Source: Methylovorus glucosotrophus
Lineage (GTDB): Bacteria > Pseudomonadota > Gammaproteobacteria > Burkholderiales > Methylophilaceae
Assembly (NCBI RefSeq): GCF_009858335.1
Contig: NZ_VMSE01000001.1
Coordinates: forward strand, 310,001-374,000
Direction of reading: 5' to 3'
DNA: 64,000 nt
Shown here: positions 1 through 7,888 of the stretch, one piece after another
How the letters are laid out: each line of letters starts with the position of its first letter
Position numbering within the stretch: the stretch's first letter is position 1
Translations under genes and position numbers: made by a program
Notes under the pieces: generated by a model
What the model saw: only the letters and a program-made list of their open reading frames with translations
Databases searched by the model: none
Told to the model about the DNA's origin: nothing

Positions 1-1579
1 GACTGAGCGAGATGGTGCCGGTTGGCGCAATCGAGCTGTGGTGCGTAAAGCGCACGCCATTCTTGGCGATCTGCTTGCGCAGCTTGTCGGGGAACTGCTG
101 CATGTAGCGGCTGTAAAGGCCCATCAATACCTTGCCTTTGACCTTGTCGCCCAGCTTGATGCCGTCCTTGACCATTTCCGGACGTTTTGCCAATAGGTCG
201 GCGGTGACCACGAACTCTTCGTCCATGATCGGTGCCGGGCCTTTTTCTTCGGCCAGTTCCACACCGACTTGCCAGCCCACTTCGGCCATGATCTTGGTCA
301 CTTCTTCGGTAAAGGTGAGCGATGCATCATCGCCGTATTTCATTTTCAGCATGGTCAGGGTAGAGCCCAGGCCCAGGTAGCCCATGCCGTGGCGGCGCTT
401 GCGCATGATTTCAGCTTGCTGTTGTGGCAGTGGCAGGCCGTTGACTTCCACCACGTTGTCCAGCATGCGGGTGAAGGTCGCGACCACTTCACGATACTCT
501 TCCCAGTCAAACCAGGCTTTGTCCGTGAAAGGCTCACGCACGAACTTGGTCAGGTTGACCGAGCCCAGCAGGCAGGCGCCGTAAGGTGGCAGTGGTTGCT
601 CACCGCAGGGGTTGGTCGCGCGAATGTTTTCGCAGAACCAGTTGTTGTTCATTTCATTGACGCGGTCGATCAGGATGAAACCTGGCTCGGCGAAGTCGTA
701 GGTGGAGGACATGATCACATCCCACAGACGTTGCGCCTTGATGGTCTTGTACACGCGGCAAGCAACTTTGCCGTCAGATTCGCGGGTCAGGTACTTGTTC
801 TTGACGGGCCATTCACGCCATACCACCTGGGTAGGATCTTCCAGATTCAGGCTGTCCTGATTGGCTTCTTTTTCGGTGACAGGAAATGCGAGCTTCCACT
901 CGGCATCCGCCTTTACCGCTTCCATGAATTCCTTGGTGATCAGGGTCGACAGATTGAACTGGCGCAGGCGACCAGCTTCGCGCTTGGCCTTGATGAAGTC
1001 AGTGACATCCGGATGCGAAATATCAAAGGTCGCCATTTGCGCGCCACGGCGTCCGCCAGCGCTTGAAACGGTGAAGCACATCTTGTCGTAGATATCCATG
1101 AACGACAGCGGGCCGCTGGTGTAAGCGCCAGCACCGGCCACGAATGCACCCTTGGGGCGCAGCGTGGAGAATTCATAGCCAATGCCGCAACCAGCCTTCA
1201 GCGTCAGGCCAGCTTCGTGCACTTTTTCCAGAATGCCGTCCATGCTGTCTTCAATAATGCCGGACACGGTGCAGTTGATGGTGCTGGTAGCGGGCTTGTG
1301 CTCTTGCGCACCAGCGTTAGAGGTAATACGGCCGGCGGGGATGGCACCGCGACGCAGTGCCCACAGAAAACGCTCATACCAGAAGCTGCGCTTGGCATCG
1401 GTTTCTTCAGCATCTGCCAATGCACGGGCAACACGCTTGTAGGTGTCGTCCATGTCCGCATCGATATGATCGCCTTGCTTGGTCTTCAGGCGATATTTCT
1501 TGTCCCAGATGTCGAGTGAAACAGGTTGCATGGGGACTTCTTGCGTGGCGTTGTCTGAAGCTTTCACAGCTTTTAGCAT
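1..1579 (-). CDS. nrdJ: Adenosylcobalamin-dependent (class II) ribonucleoside-diphosphate reductase, N-terminal part
   Basis: Reduces ribonucleotides to deoxyribonucleotides using adenosylcobalamin as radical source, so it needs no oxygen. About 526 N-terminal residues are present and the rest lies beyond the left edge. Reading leftwards, the protein starts MLKAVKASDN and contains the typical INCTVSG segment with the first active-site Cys. It continues through GCGIGYEFSTLRP and SSAGGRRGAQMATF to the loop ATNPCGEQPLPPYGACLLGS, whose NPCGEQ and CLLGS are hallmarks of the family. The start at 1579 is preceded by AAGGAAGG at a good distance. A sigma-70-like promoter with NrdR boxes lies directly upstream. 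Family assignment is secure. B12 dependence is inferred from similarity to the single-chain B12 enzymes and was not tested. Confidence 0.93.
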   Translation of the reverse strand, partial: MLKAVKASDNATQEVPMQPVSLDIWDKKYRLKTKQGDHIDADMDDTYKRVARALADAEETDAKRSFWYERFLWALRRGAIPAGRITSNAGAQEHKPATSTINCTVSGIIEDSMDGILEKVHEAGLTLKAGCGIGYEFSTLRPKGAFVAGAGAYTSGPLSFMDIYDKMCFTVSSAGGRRGAQMATFDISHPDVTDFIKAKREAGRLRQFNLSTLITKEFMEAVKADAEWKLAFPVTEKEANQDSLNLEDPTQVVWREWPVKNKYLTRESDGKVACRVYKTIKAQRLWDVIMSSTYDFAEPGFILIDRVNEMNNNWFCENIRATNPCGEQPLPPYGACLLGSVNLTKFVREPFTDKAWFDWEEYREVVATFTRMLDNVVEVNGLPLPQQQAEIMRKRRHGMGYLGLGSTLTMLKMKYGDDASLTFTEEVTKIMAEVGWQVGVELAEEKGPAPIMDEEFVVTADLLAKRPEMVKDGIKLGDKVKGKVLMGLYSRYMQQFPDKLRKQIAKNGVRFTHHSSIAPTGTISLS

Positions 1580-1666
1580 GGGGATCCTTCCTTGTGGCGA
1601 TGCTTGATGGGTTAATCAAGCTGGTTATTTTAGGCCTGGCCTTCTAGGTCTGATTTAAGGCAAGAC

Positions 1667-1711
1667 CACAATATATTGTGCTTTTGTGCAAAATTATGTC
1701 ATTTCCTTGTG
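1667..1711 (-). promoter_or_regulatory. Pair of NrdR boxes upstream of nrdJ
   Basis: Positions 1667-1680 read CACAATATATTGTG, a perfect palindrome matching the established NrdR-box consensus (acaCwAtATaTwgtgt). A second, degenerate copy ending in CTTGTG lies at 1698-1711, exactly 31 bp away. Paired NrdR boxes commonly sit about 31 bp (three helical turns) apart. The degenerate box lies in the promoter spacer and the perfect box just downstream of the -10, so binding would repress nrdJ when dATP/ATP signals sufficiency. Box 1 is convincing by sequence. Box 2 is supported mainly by its spacing. Confidence 0.75.
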
Positions 1712-1719
1712 ATGGTCAA
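1691..1719 (-). promoter_or_regulatory. Sigma-70-type promoter of nrdJ
   Basis: On the minus strand TTGACC (1719-1714) and TAATTT (1696-1691) are separated by 17 bp, which puts the start of transcription near 1684 and leaves a leader of about 105 nt to the nrdJ start. A weak NrdR-box-like element fills the spacer. The rest of the 1580-1965 gap holds no gene that I can recognise. Confidence 0.6.
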
Positions 1720-1965
1720 GCAGATTTTTCGGTGCATCCGCGCCATTTCAGTGCCTGCTTTTGTGCATCAAATGACAAGACGCCAGCGGGCAGGCGTTAG
1801 CGTAAAGGTGAGCCCTTGCTAACGAGCGGAAAAATAAATTTTTGTTCGTGATATTGACCTTTTCAGCCATTGCTGCATGCCTGATTTCGCCCGATAGAGG
1901 GGCGGTAACACATGTCCAAGTCATCCAGGATGAAACGCAGGATGGATATGTGCGAAAATAGCCTT

Positions 1966-3252
1966 ATGCCTCGTTTCCTCTATACCCTATTGCTGTATGG
2001 CTTGTTGCCATTTGCCCCCATCAAGCTGTTGTGGCGTGGCTTGCGGCGCCAGCCAGAGTATCTGCACCATTGGGGCGAGCGTTTCGGTTTTTATGGCGGT
2101 GTGCCGGCGCAACCCGTGATCTGGCTGCACTGCGTATCGGTGGGCGAGACCCGTGCTGCGGCGCCGCTGGTGCTGGCCTTGCAGGCACGCTATCCACGTC
2201 ACCGCATCCTGTTCACTCATACGACCCCTACCGGCCGCGTCACCAGCGAGCAGCTGTTTGGCGACAAGGTAGACCGCGTTTACCTGCCTTACGATACGCC
2301 GGGAGCGGTTGCCCGTTTCCTGCGCCATTTCAAGCCCGAGATAGGCTTGATCCTGGAAACCGAGTTGTGGTTCAACCTTATTGCAGCCTGCCATGCACGC
2401 CAGATTCCGCTGTTGCTGGTCAATGCCCGCATGTCGGCCAAATCCGCCCATGGCTATGGCAAGGTGGCCAGGCTCACCGAGCAAGGCCTGGCCCGCCTGA
2501 GTGCCATTGCCGCCCAGACCGAGCAGGACAAGCAGCGCCTGCAATCACTGGGGGCGCAGAATGTCAGCATATGCGGCAATCTCAAGTTTGATGTAGAACC
2601 CCCTGCTGATGCAGATGCGCTGGGAACCGCGCTGCGCGAGCGGCTGGGCGAGCTGGTCGGGCGCAATCGTCCGGTGTTTCTGGCGGCCAGCACGCGCGAA
2701 GGCGAAGAAGAGCAGATTCTGGATGCCATACGCGCGGCCGATGTGCCGCAGCTGTTGACCATACTGGTGCCACGCCACCCTCAACGGTTTACGGAAGTCG
2801 GCCAGTTGCTGAAAAAACGCGGGTTTTCCTACCTGCAGCGCTCACGGCTGGCGCATGTCACCGCGGAAGAGGCCGCAGCCCTGAATGTTGAAGTGATCCT
2901 CGGCGACAGCATGGGGGAAATGTTTACCTACTATGCGGCTTGCGATCTGGCGTTTATCGGTGGCAGTTTGCTGCCCTACGGCGGGCAGAATCTGATTGAG
3001 GCCTGCGCCATGGGCAAGCCGGTGCTGGTCGGACCACATACCTTTAATTTTGAAGCCGCCGCTGAGTTTGCGATTGCGGACCGTGCCGCCTGGCGCGTGC
3101 GCGACTCCGGAGAACTGGCCAAGGCCATGCAGCGCTTGCTGGGCGATGCTGAGGCCAGGCAGGCCATGGGGTGGGCGGCGATTGAGTTCAGCCGCAGTGC
3201 TGGCGGGGCCGTGCAGAAGGTGTGCGATCTGGTGAGGCGTTTCCTGAGGTAG
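1966..3252 (+). CDS. waaA: 3-deoxy-D-manno-octulosonic acid (Kdo) transferase
   Basis: Transfers Kdo from CMP-Kdo to lipid IVA at the inner face of the inner membrane during lipopolysaccharide core synthesis. The 428-residue product has the usual length. It begins with a membrane-anchoring helix (MPRFLYTLLLYGLLPFAPI), followed by the family signature HHWGERFGFYG, in which the Glu is the presumed catalytic base of glycosyltransferase family 30. The second Rossmann domain carries LVPRHPQRF and the GGSLLPYGGQNLIEA nucleotide-binding segment. In-frame starts at 1912 and 1936 would add 18 or 10 residues, but 1966 aligns with the start of known WaaA proteins. None of the starts has a strong ribosome-binding site. 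The gene stands alone, convergent with the TetR gene. Confidence 0.93.
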   Translation: MPRFLYTLLLYGLLPFAPIKLLWRGLRRQPEYLHHWGERFGFYGGVPAQPVIWLHCVSVGETRAAAPLVLALQARYPRHRILFTHTTPTGRVTSEQLFGDKVDRVYLPYDTPGAVARFLRHFKPEIGLILETELWFNLIAACHARQIPLLLVNARMSAKSAHGYGKVARLTEQGLARLSAIAAQTEQDKQRLQSLGAQNVSICGNLKFDVEPPADADALGTALRERLGELVGRNRPVFLAASTREGEEEQILDAIRAADVPQLLTILVPRHPQRFTEVGQLLKKRGFSYLQRSRLAHVTAEEAAALNVEVILGDSMGEMFTYYAACDLAFIGGSLLPYGGQNLIEACAMGKPVLVGPHTFNFEAAAEFAIADRAAWRVRDSGELAKAMQRLLGDAEARQAMGWAAIEFSRSAGGAVQKVCDLVRRFLR

Positions 3253-3307
3253 GCTGCAACGCTTCCATAGCGGTAACATCCATTAAACATGCACTCACGG
3301 ACTATCA

Positions 3308-3862
3308 TCAGCTCGATGATAGGATCAAAATTTTCGCCATCTCTTTTGCCTGCCGAATGGTACCTTTGCTCCCTTCCGAGATGTCGGAAATCGAAGTACC
3401 TTCAATGATGAGCTGTAATTGCATGGCCAAGGCTTCGGAGTTCTTCAATCCTGCTTTATTAGCCATATCCGAAAGCTTTGCTCTCAGATCACGGGAAAAT
3501 TCTTTTGAGGTCTGATGAACGATGCTTTCAATCTCAGGGAACTCAACGGAAGCATTGATAGATGCAAACCCCCTGAAATCTTTTTCAGCCATCATTTCCA
3601 ACATCGAATTAACAAAGCTTTGAAGGTCAGCTAACGCATTTTTCTGCTGAGGAATTTCTTCAATCCGCTTCCAAAGTTTTGTGTTGTGATCACGCAGGTA
3701 TTCAATAATCAAAAGCTCTTTTGAAGTGAAGTACTTGTATAAAGTCACTTTGGCAATCTGGGCCTGGGCCACGATCTTGTCTACGCTGGTTGAATTGATC
3801 CCCTGACGGGAAAACAAATCACTGGCCACGTCCAGTATGTATTGGCGCATGCGGGCTGACAT
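3308..3862 (-). CDS. TetR/AcrR-family transcriptional regulator
   Basis: Predicted DNA-binding repressor of 184 residues. The N-terminal helix-turn-helix is clear: ILDVASDLFSRQGINSTSVD, then KIVAQAQIAKVTLYKYFTSK, with the TLYKYF recognition-helix motif typical of the family. The C-terminal half is helical and would hold the ligand-binding and dimerisation surface. Its start codon overlaps the stop of the upstream gene by one base (TAATG), so the two are translationally coupled. The likely target is the pair of palindromes between this operon and the divergent cupin gene. The effector is unknown. The codon and base composition of this three-gene patch is more AT-rich than its neighbours, which hints at transfer. 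Confidence 0.88.
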   Translation of the reverse strand: MSARMRQYILDVASDLFSRQGINSTSVDKIVAQAQIAKVTLYKYFTSKELLIIEYLRDHNTKLWKRIEEIPQQKNALADLQSFVNSMLEMMAEKDFRGFASINASVEFPEIESIVHQTSKEFSRDLRAKLSDMANKAGLKNSEALAMQLQLIIEGTSISDISEGSKGTIRQAKEMAKILILSSS

Positions 3863-4638
3863 TATTGGGTCATTCCTAAAACAATTTTTTGGTTGTTCTC
3901 CACTTTACATTCCCTGGCCATGTAATTGTCATACCAGTTCAGGAAAGCATTCAATTTTTCACTTTCAAATTTGGATCGGTCAGAAAAATTTGCGTTTATC
4001 ACATTGATATAGCCATTCACACGATCTGGCGGCATGTTGATCAACTGCGGTGCAGGGCAAGAGCCTGCATCCAATTTTTCCTTAAGGGCGATCGTACGTC
4101 CCATGAGGCCAGGACTCATCGTTGGATGATGTTCTGGTTCAATCAAGATTGGCGCTATCGGCTCTTGCTGCGTGACAGGAAGTAAGGCTGGGGCTGGGGT
4201 CAAGCTCAGCATGAGGCAAAGTATCCCGGCTGGGAATACGACACTCTGAACTGACAGAACTCCAGTACGGGAGGGCTGTAGCTTATATGTTTGCATGATG
4301 GATTGCGTTGCCTCGCGTGCTTTAAGAAATGCCCCTGAACCAGGATTTCTGAGATCTTCTGCAATTGCACCTTGCAATAGTATCAGCGTCTGTTTCACAT
4401 ATCTGGCGGGAGCCCCAATTTTCGCCTGAGAGGCTAATGCAAGAAGATAGGGCGCGAGCTCGGGACACCAGTCTGCCAAAGCACGATCTGGAGTAACTGC
4501 GTCAGCGATGTTCTCACGCATACCAGGGGAGTTTAGCCATGCCTCCATGCATGAATATACGCATAGTAACTTGGCATAAGGAGAGGTCGCACTGCTCTCT
4601 ATCATATGAAAAAGACTCGTGCTGTCGATTTTTAACAT
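3862..4638 (-). CDS. Hypothetical membrane protein with a TetR-C-like cytoplasmic domain
   Basis: Unrecognised 258-residue protein. Residues 20-118 form a helical segment whose wording (YAKLLCVYSCMEAWLNSPGM, then LILLQGAIAEDL and AFLKAREATQSI) resembles the C-terminal effector domain of TetR regulators, but there is no helix-turn-helix in front of it. A single hydrophobic helix spans about 126-148 and is preceded by basic residues, so the N-terminus should be cytoplasmic. The remaining 110 residues, with two cysteines, should be periplasmic. It is the first gene of a two-gene operon with a genuine TetR regulator and faces a periplasmic cupin gene. A sensor or anti-regulator role is possible but is purely inference. 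The TetR-C likeness was judged by eye. Confidence 0.6.
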   Translation of the reverse strand: MLKIDSTSLFHMIESSATSPYAKLLCVYSCMEAWLNSPGMRENIADAVTPDRALADWCPELAPYLLALASQAKIGAPARYVKQTLILLQGAIAEDLRNPGSGAFLKAREATQSIMQTYKLQPSRTGVLSVQSVVFPAGILCLMLSLTPAPALLPVTQQEPIAPILIEPEHHPTMSPGLMGRTIALKEKLDAGSCPAPQLINMPPDRVNGYINVINANFSDRSKFESEKLNAFLNWYDNYMARECKVENNQKIVLGMTQ

Positions 4639-4714
4639 GAATACTTATTAATTTAATCAGAGGGTTAACTGATGGATACTCATAAGGGTAATAAATTTCC
4701 TAGCAAAATAAAAG

Positions 4715-4749
4715 TATACTGTTTAGTATGTAAATGTACTATTTAGTAT
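4715..4749. promoter_or_regulatory. Two TetR-type operators between the cupin gene and the tetR operon
   Basis: The AT-rich 166-bp divergent intergenic region holds TACTGTTTAGTA (4717-4728) and TACTATTTAGTA (4737-4748). Each is a palindrome TACT-N4-AGTA, and they are spaced exactly 20 bp (two helical turns) apart on the same face. Short palindromes of this form are typical TetR-family operators. The elements also contain -10-like hexamers (TATACT, TAGTAT), so bound repressor would block promoters in both directions. The repeats are seen directly and the binder is inferred from the adjacent gene. Confidence 0.72.
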
Positions 4750-4804
4750 ATTTTATTAAGTGGTGCGTGCATTATCAATCCATTTTTATATGAAGGAGTT
4801 CCTC

Positions 4805-5284
4805 ATGAAGGCAGTATGGTTAATTATTGGTCTATGTCTAACGGGTATAGTGAATGCCGAAGATTCAATTGAACGCATGCATGCAGAAAAGATGGAGTCT
4901 TTTCGATCGGCCAGTCTTCAGTGGAAAGATGAGCCTATCCTTCCTAAAGGTGCAAAAAGCGCACTATTGGTTGGTGATCCTACCAAAGCCGGCGTGTTTA
5001 TAGTCCGATTGAAATTCCCTGCTCATTATCCCATTCCTGCCCATACGCATCCTTTTACTGAAGTCATTACTGTGCTCAAAGGCAAACTTGGGAATGGGAT
5101 GGGAAACAAACTTAATAAGCAACATGGAGAAATATTGCATGTTGGGGATAGTTTTGTATTACCAACGAATCATGCTCATTACGTGTGGACAGAAGACGAA
5201 GAAACTGAAGTCGAGTTGATTGCCACAGGTCCATGGGATATCACCTATATTGATGCCAAGGATGATCCCCGGAAAGCGAAATAA
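4805..5284 (+). CDS. Secreted cupin-domain protein
   Basis: A 159-residue protein with a cleavable signal peptide (MKAVWLIIGLCLTGIVNA) and a single conserved-barrel cupin domain. The metal-binding motif 1 is visible as PIPAHTHPFTEVITVLKG (His, His, Glu) and motif 2 as GDSFVLPTNHAHYV, so a mononuclear metal site is likely. The start at 4805 is chosen because GAAGGAG lies seven bases upstream and it gives a perfect signal peptide; an upstream in-frame ATG at 4790 does not. It is transcribed divergently from the tetR operon across two operators and is the likely regulated target. Periplasmic cupins of this type have no agreed substrate. Confidence 0.8.
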   Translation: MKAVWLIIGLCLTGIVNAEDSIERMHAEKMESFRSASLQWKDEPILPKGAKSALLVGDPTKAGVFIVRLKFPAHYPIPAHTHPFTEVITVLKGKLGNGMGNKLNKQHGEILHVGDSFVLPTNHAHYVWTEDEETEVELIATGPWDITYIDAKDDPRKAK

Positions 5285-5303
5285 GGCCTCTGCTAACCCT
5301 TGA

Positions 5304-5325
5304 ATGGCTGAGCCTCCTCAGCCAT
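5304..5325. terminator. Hairpin between convergent genes, terminator-like
   Basis: ATGGCTGAG (5304-5312) and CTCAGCCAT (5317-5325) form a perfect nine-pair stem with a four-base loop between the convergent cupin gene and the minus-strand gene ending at 5350. There is no real T-tract on the plus strand, so termination strength is uncertain. Confidence 0.4.
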
Positions 5326-5349
5326 AAAACGCGTCAATTGTATAAATTT

Positions 5350-5955
5350 TCATTCCACGGCCAGTGACTTCACCAGCACCAGTTCGCATGCACCATTGCC
5401 AGTATCGGTGCGGGTGAGGGAGCTGCGCCAGGTCCAGCCATCGGCGCCTTTGGCTTCAATCAGCTGGCCCTGAATATTCACGCGCTGCCCCACTCGTATG
5501 GATTTCAGTTGCTGGGCAATGGTGTCGTCGGCAGGCACCATGTGCATGTTCGCGCTATGGCTTTGGATTTCTTCGCGCGGGATGGGAAACTGCTCAACGC
5601 GCCAGAAATAGAAGCGACCGCTCTGGCTGATGCTGATCTGGGATAACACTGTCTCATCGGACATTCGGCCCCAGCCAAGCGCCAGATCTACGGGTGCCAG
5701 TTGCGCCGCGCGATCCAGCTGGTAACGCTGGGTGGAGAGTACGCGGGCTTGCAGGCTGAAGTCTGCCAATGGGGTAATGGTGTAGTTGTTAAGCAGAAAG
5801 GAGCTTGGGTGAGAGATGCTCTGCTGTTGCGGACTGTCGGCAGCGATGACGCCCGGCCCATGCTGCTCGGCACGTTGCTGCCAGTGGTGATAGGCGCCCC
5901 AGGCGATCAGCAGGATAAACGCAAGACGTCGCCAGGAAAGGCCTGCAAACGACAT
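5350..5955 (-). CDS. Conserved hypothetical membrane-anchored protein
   Basis: A 201-residue protein of unknown function. One N-terminal hydrophobic helix (about 10-23) is followed by a soluble region, so it is probably anchored in the inner membrane with a periplasmic domain. The C-terminal part (RVGQRVNIQGQLIEAKGADG, then WTWRSSLTRTDTGNGACELV) reads like a small OB-like or beta-rich domain found in uncharacterised proteobacterial proteins. It is the last gene of the pcm-tolC operon, six bases after the isochorismatase-like gene. I do not recognise a function. Confidence 0.65.
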   Translation of the reverse strand: MSFAGLSWRRLAFILLIAWGAYHHWQQRAEQHGPGVIAADSPQQQSISHPSSFLLNNYTITPLADFSLQARVLSTQRYQLDRAAQLAPVDLALGWGRMSDETVLSQISISQSGRFYFWRVEQFPIPREEIQSHSANMHMVPADDTIAQQLKSIRVGQRVNIQGQLIEAKGADGWTWRSSLTRTDTGNGACELVLVKSLAVE

Positions 5956-5961
5956 GGTCAG

Positions 5962-6522
5962 TTAACGGATCAGCTTGCTGATCTGCTTGAAGGCATCGCT
6001 GCCAGCGGCGCCCAGCCATTCAAAGACGATAGACTCGGTATTGCTGACGATGACGTCAGCTTGCATCAGCCGCTGCAAGGCATTCTCCTTGTGGGCACTG
6101 CGGCGGGAGAGAACTGCATCGGCCGCGATGATCACCTGATGCCCATGGGCTTGCAGGTCAAGCGCGGTTTGCAATACGCAGATATGCGCTTCCATGCCGG
6201 TGAGTATGACTTGCGGCCTGTCACTCGTTAGGTGCTGGCGAAAACCCGGCGCCTGCCAGCACGAAAACACGGTTTTCTCAATGCGGGGAACATCGCCCAG
6301 CCAAGGCAGCAATACTTCCAGGGTAGGTCCAAGCCCCTGCGGATATTGCTCGGTATACAGTCGTGGTACTTCCAGCAAGGCCGCTGCCTGCAGCAATATG
6401 CCGATGTTACGAACCACCGTTTGTGCTTCCCCGGCAAGCATGGCGGCGCAAAGATTTTCTTGCACATCAATCACCACCACTTGGCTCAAGTGGCGCTGGG
6501 CAAGGTGGGGTGGCTTGGTCAT
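5962..6522 (-). CDS. Isochorismatase-family cysteine hydrolase
   Basis: A 186-residue single-domain hydrolase of the isochorismatase/nicotinamidase superfamily. The triad is intact: Asp19 in VVVIDVQENL, Lys83 in RIEKTVFSCW and Cys115 in GMEAHICVLQTA. The cis-peptide segment preceding the Cys and the following ADAVLSRR are also typical. The substrate cannot be told; many such stand-alone proteins hydrolyse small amides or are simply annotated as hydrolases. The start codon overlaps the end of tolC by four bases (ATGA), so it is co-translated with the efflux channel, and the last gene follows after six bases. Confidence 0.85.
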   Translation of the reverse strand: MTKPPHLAQRHLSQVVVIDVQENLCAAMLAGEAQTVVRNIGILLQAAALLEVPRLYTEQYPQGLGPTLEVLLPWLGDVPRIEKTVFSCWQAPGFRQHLTSDRPQVILTGMEAHICVLQTALDLQAHGHQVIIAADAVLSRRSAHKENALQRLMQADVIVSNTESIVFEWLGAAGSDAFKQISKLIR

Positions 6523-7880
6523 GGCTTTGCCAATTCTCCGGATGCCAGATGCTGGTTGACGGTGATCATGTCGGCATCCGAAAGCTGGCCTGTGGCAGAT
6601 TTGAGCTTGAGCATCCCTAGCAGGTAGTTGTAGCGGGCTTGCAGCAAATCCCGCTTGGCGCTGAAAAGCTGCTGCTGGGCGTTGAGCACATCCACGCTAT
6701 TGCGCACGCCAACTTCGTAGCCGAGATTGGTAGAGTCCAGCTGGCTTTGGCTTGAGCTCAGTGCCTGTTCGTAAGCACGCACCTGAGCGATGCTGCTGAC
6801 CAGAGTTAAGTAAGCTTCGCGCGTATCCAGCTCGGCCTGTCTGCGTGCGGCTTCCAGGTCGTCTAGCGCCTTGTTCTTGTTGGCGACGGCTTCACGTACG
6901 CGCGAATTTACCAGCCCGCCCTGATACAGGGGGATTTGCAGTTGCACGCCTATCGTGGCGTTTTGCAGATCGGTGCCAAAGCCGTTAATTCCGCTACTGG
7001 CGCGGGTGTCGGTGTAGTTGCCTACCGCATCCAGCGTGGGTAGGTGACCGGCATGCTGGCGCTCAATCTCTTGCGTGGCAATATCCAGCAGCTGCTGCTG
7101 AATCAGGATGTTCAGGTTGCTCTGCTCGGCCATGCTAACCCAGGTTTCCATATTAGCGGGTTCGGGTGATGCCGGCTGCAGGTCGGCCATGGCAGGGGCC
7201 AGTCGGATAGCCGGTTGCTGTCCTGTGATGGCTTGCAGCGTGCGGCGTTTTACTTCCATATCATTCAGGCTGGCAATCTCCTGCGCCTGCAGCAGATCGT
7301 AGCGGGCTTGCGCTTCATTAACATCGGTAATGGTGGCCGTGCCTGCTTCAAAGTTGGCGCGTGCTTGCTCCAGCTGACCACCGATGGCCGATTTCTGGGC
7401 ATTGATCAGGTCGAGCCTGTCTTGCGCCTGCAGGGTATCAAAATAGGCCTGCGAAATACGCAGCATCAACGTTTGTCTGGCAAGCACCAGCTGTTTATCT
7501 GCCTGGCTTACCTGGCTTTTTGCCTGGGCAAATTGAGCGCTGATCTGCTTGCGATAAATCGGTTGGCTGACGCTGACGCCATAGCCAAAGGTATCAAACG
7601 ATTCACGCCCGCCATTGCGAAATACCGTGGCGCTACCCATGTAGCGGATGTCGGTTTCCGAGTGGCTGGCATTGCTGCTGGCAGTAACGGTCGGCAGGTA
7701 AAGGGATTTGCCCTGCTCCAGTTTTTCCTGCGCCGCGAGATGGGCATTTTTGGCGGCAGCCCAGCTGGGGTCGCCGCTGAGGGCGAGCTGGTAAAGGTCC
7801 ACCAGATTCTGCTGGGCAGGAGCAGCCTGAGCCGACAGGCTGTACGCTGCCAGCACGAGTACATACCAATAAAAGCGCAT
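6519..7880 (-). CDS. tolC: TolC-family outer-membrane efflux/secretion channel
   Basis: A 453-residue outer-membrane factor that forms the trimeric exit duct for type I secretion systems and tripartite pumps. A signal peptide (MRFYWYVLVLAAYSLSAQAA) is followed by two outer-membrane-factor repeats rich in heptad-like helices. The beta-strand segments VSVSQPIYRKQ and QLQIPLYQGGLVNSRV mark the equivalent membrane strands of each half. LGYEVGVRNSVDVLNAQQQL is the conserved helix segment of the TolC subfamily. It sits eight bases after pcm and overlaps the isochorismatase-like gene by four bases. No pump or adaptor gene is nearby, consistent with a general TolC. Confidence 0.92.
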   Translation of the reverse strand: MRFYWYVLVLAAYSLSAQAAPAQQNLVDLYQLALSGDPSWAAAKNAHLAAQEKLEQGKSLYLPTVTASSNASHSETDIRYMGSATVFRNGGRESFDTFGYGVSVSQPIYRKQISAQFAQAKSQVSQADKQLVLARQTLMLRISQAYFDTLQAQDRLDLINAQKSAIGGQLEQARANFEAGTATITDVNEAQARYDLLQAQEIASLNDMEVKRRTLQAITGQQPAIRLAPAMADLQPASPEPANMETWVSMAEQSNLNILIQQQLLDIATQEIERQHAGHLPTLDAVGNYTDTRASSGINGFGTDLQNATIGVQLQIPLYQGGLVNSRVREAVANKNKALDDLEAARRQAELDTREAYLTLVSSIAQVRAYEQALSSSQSQLDSTNLGYEVGVRNSVDVLNAQQQLFSAKRDLLQARYNYLLGMLKLKSATGQLSDADMITVNQHLASGELAKP

Positions 7881-7888
7881 GATGGAGC

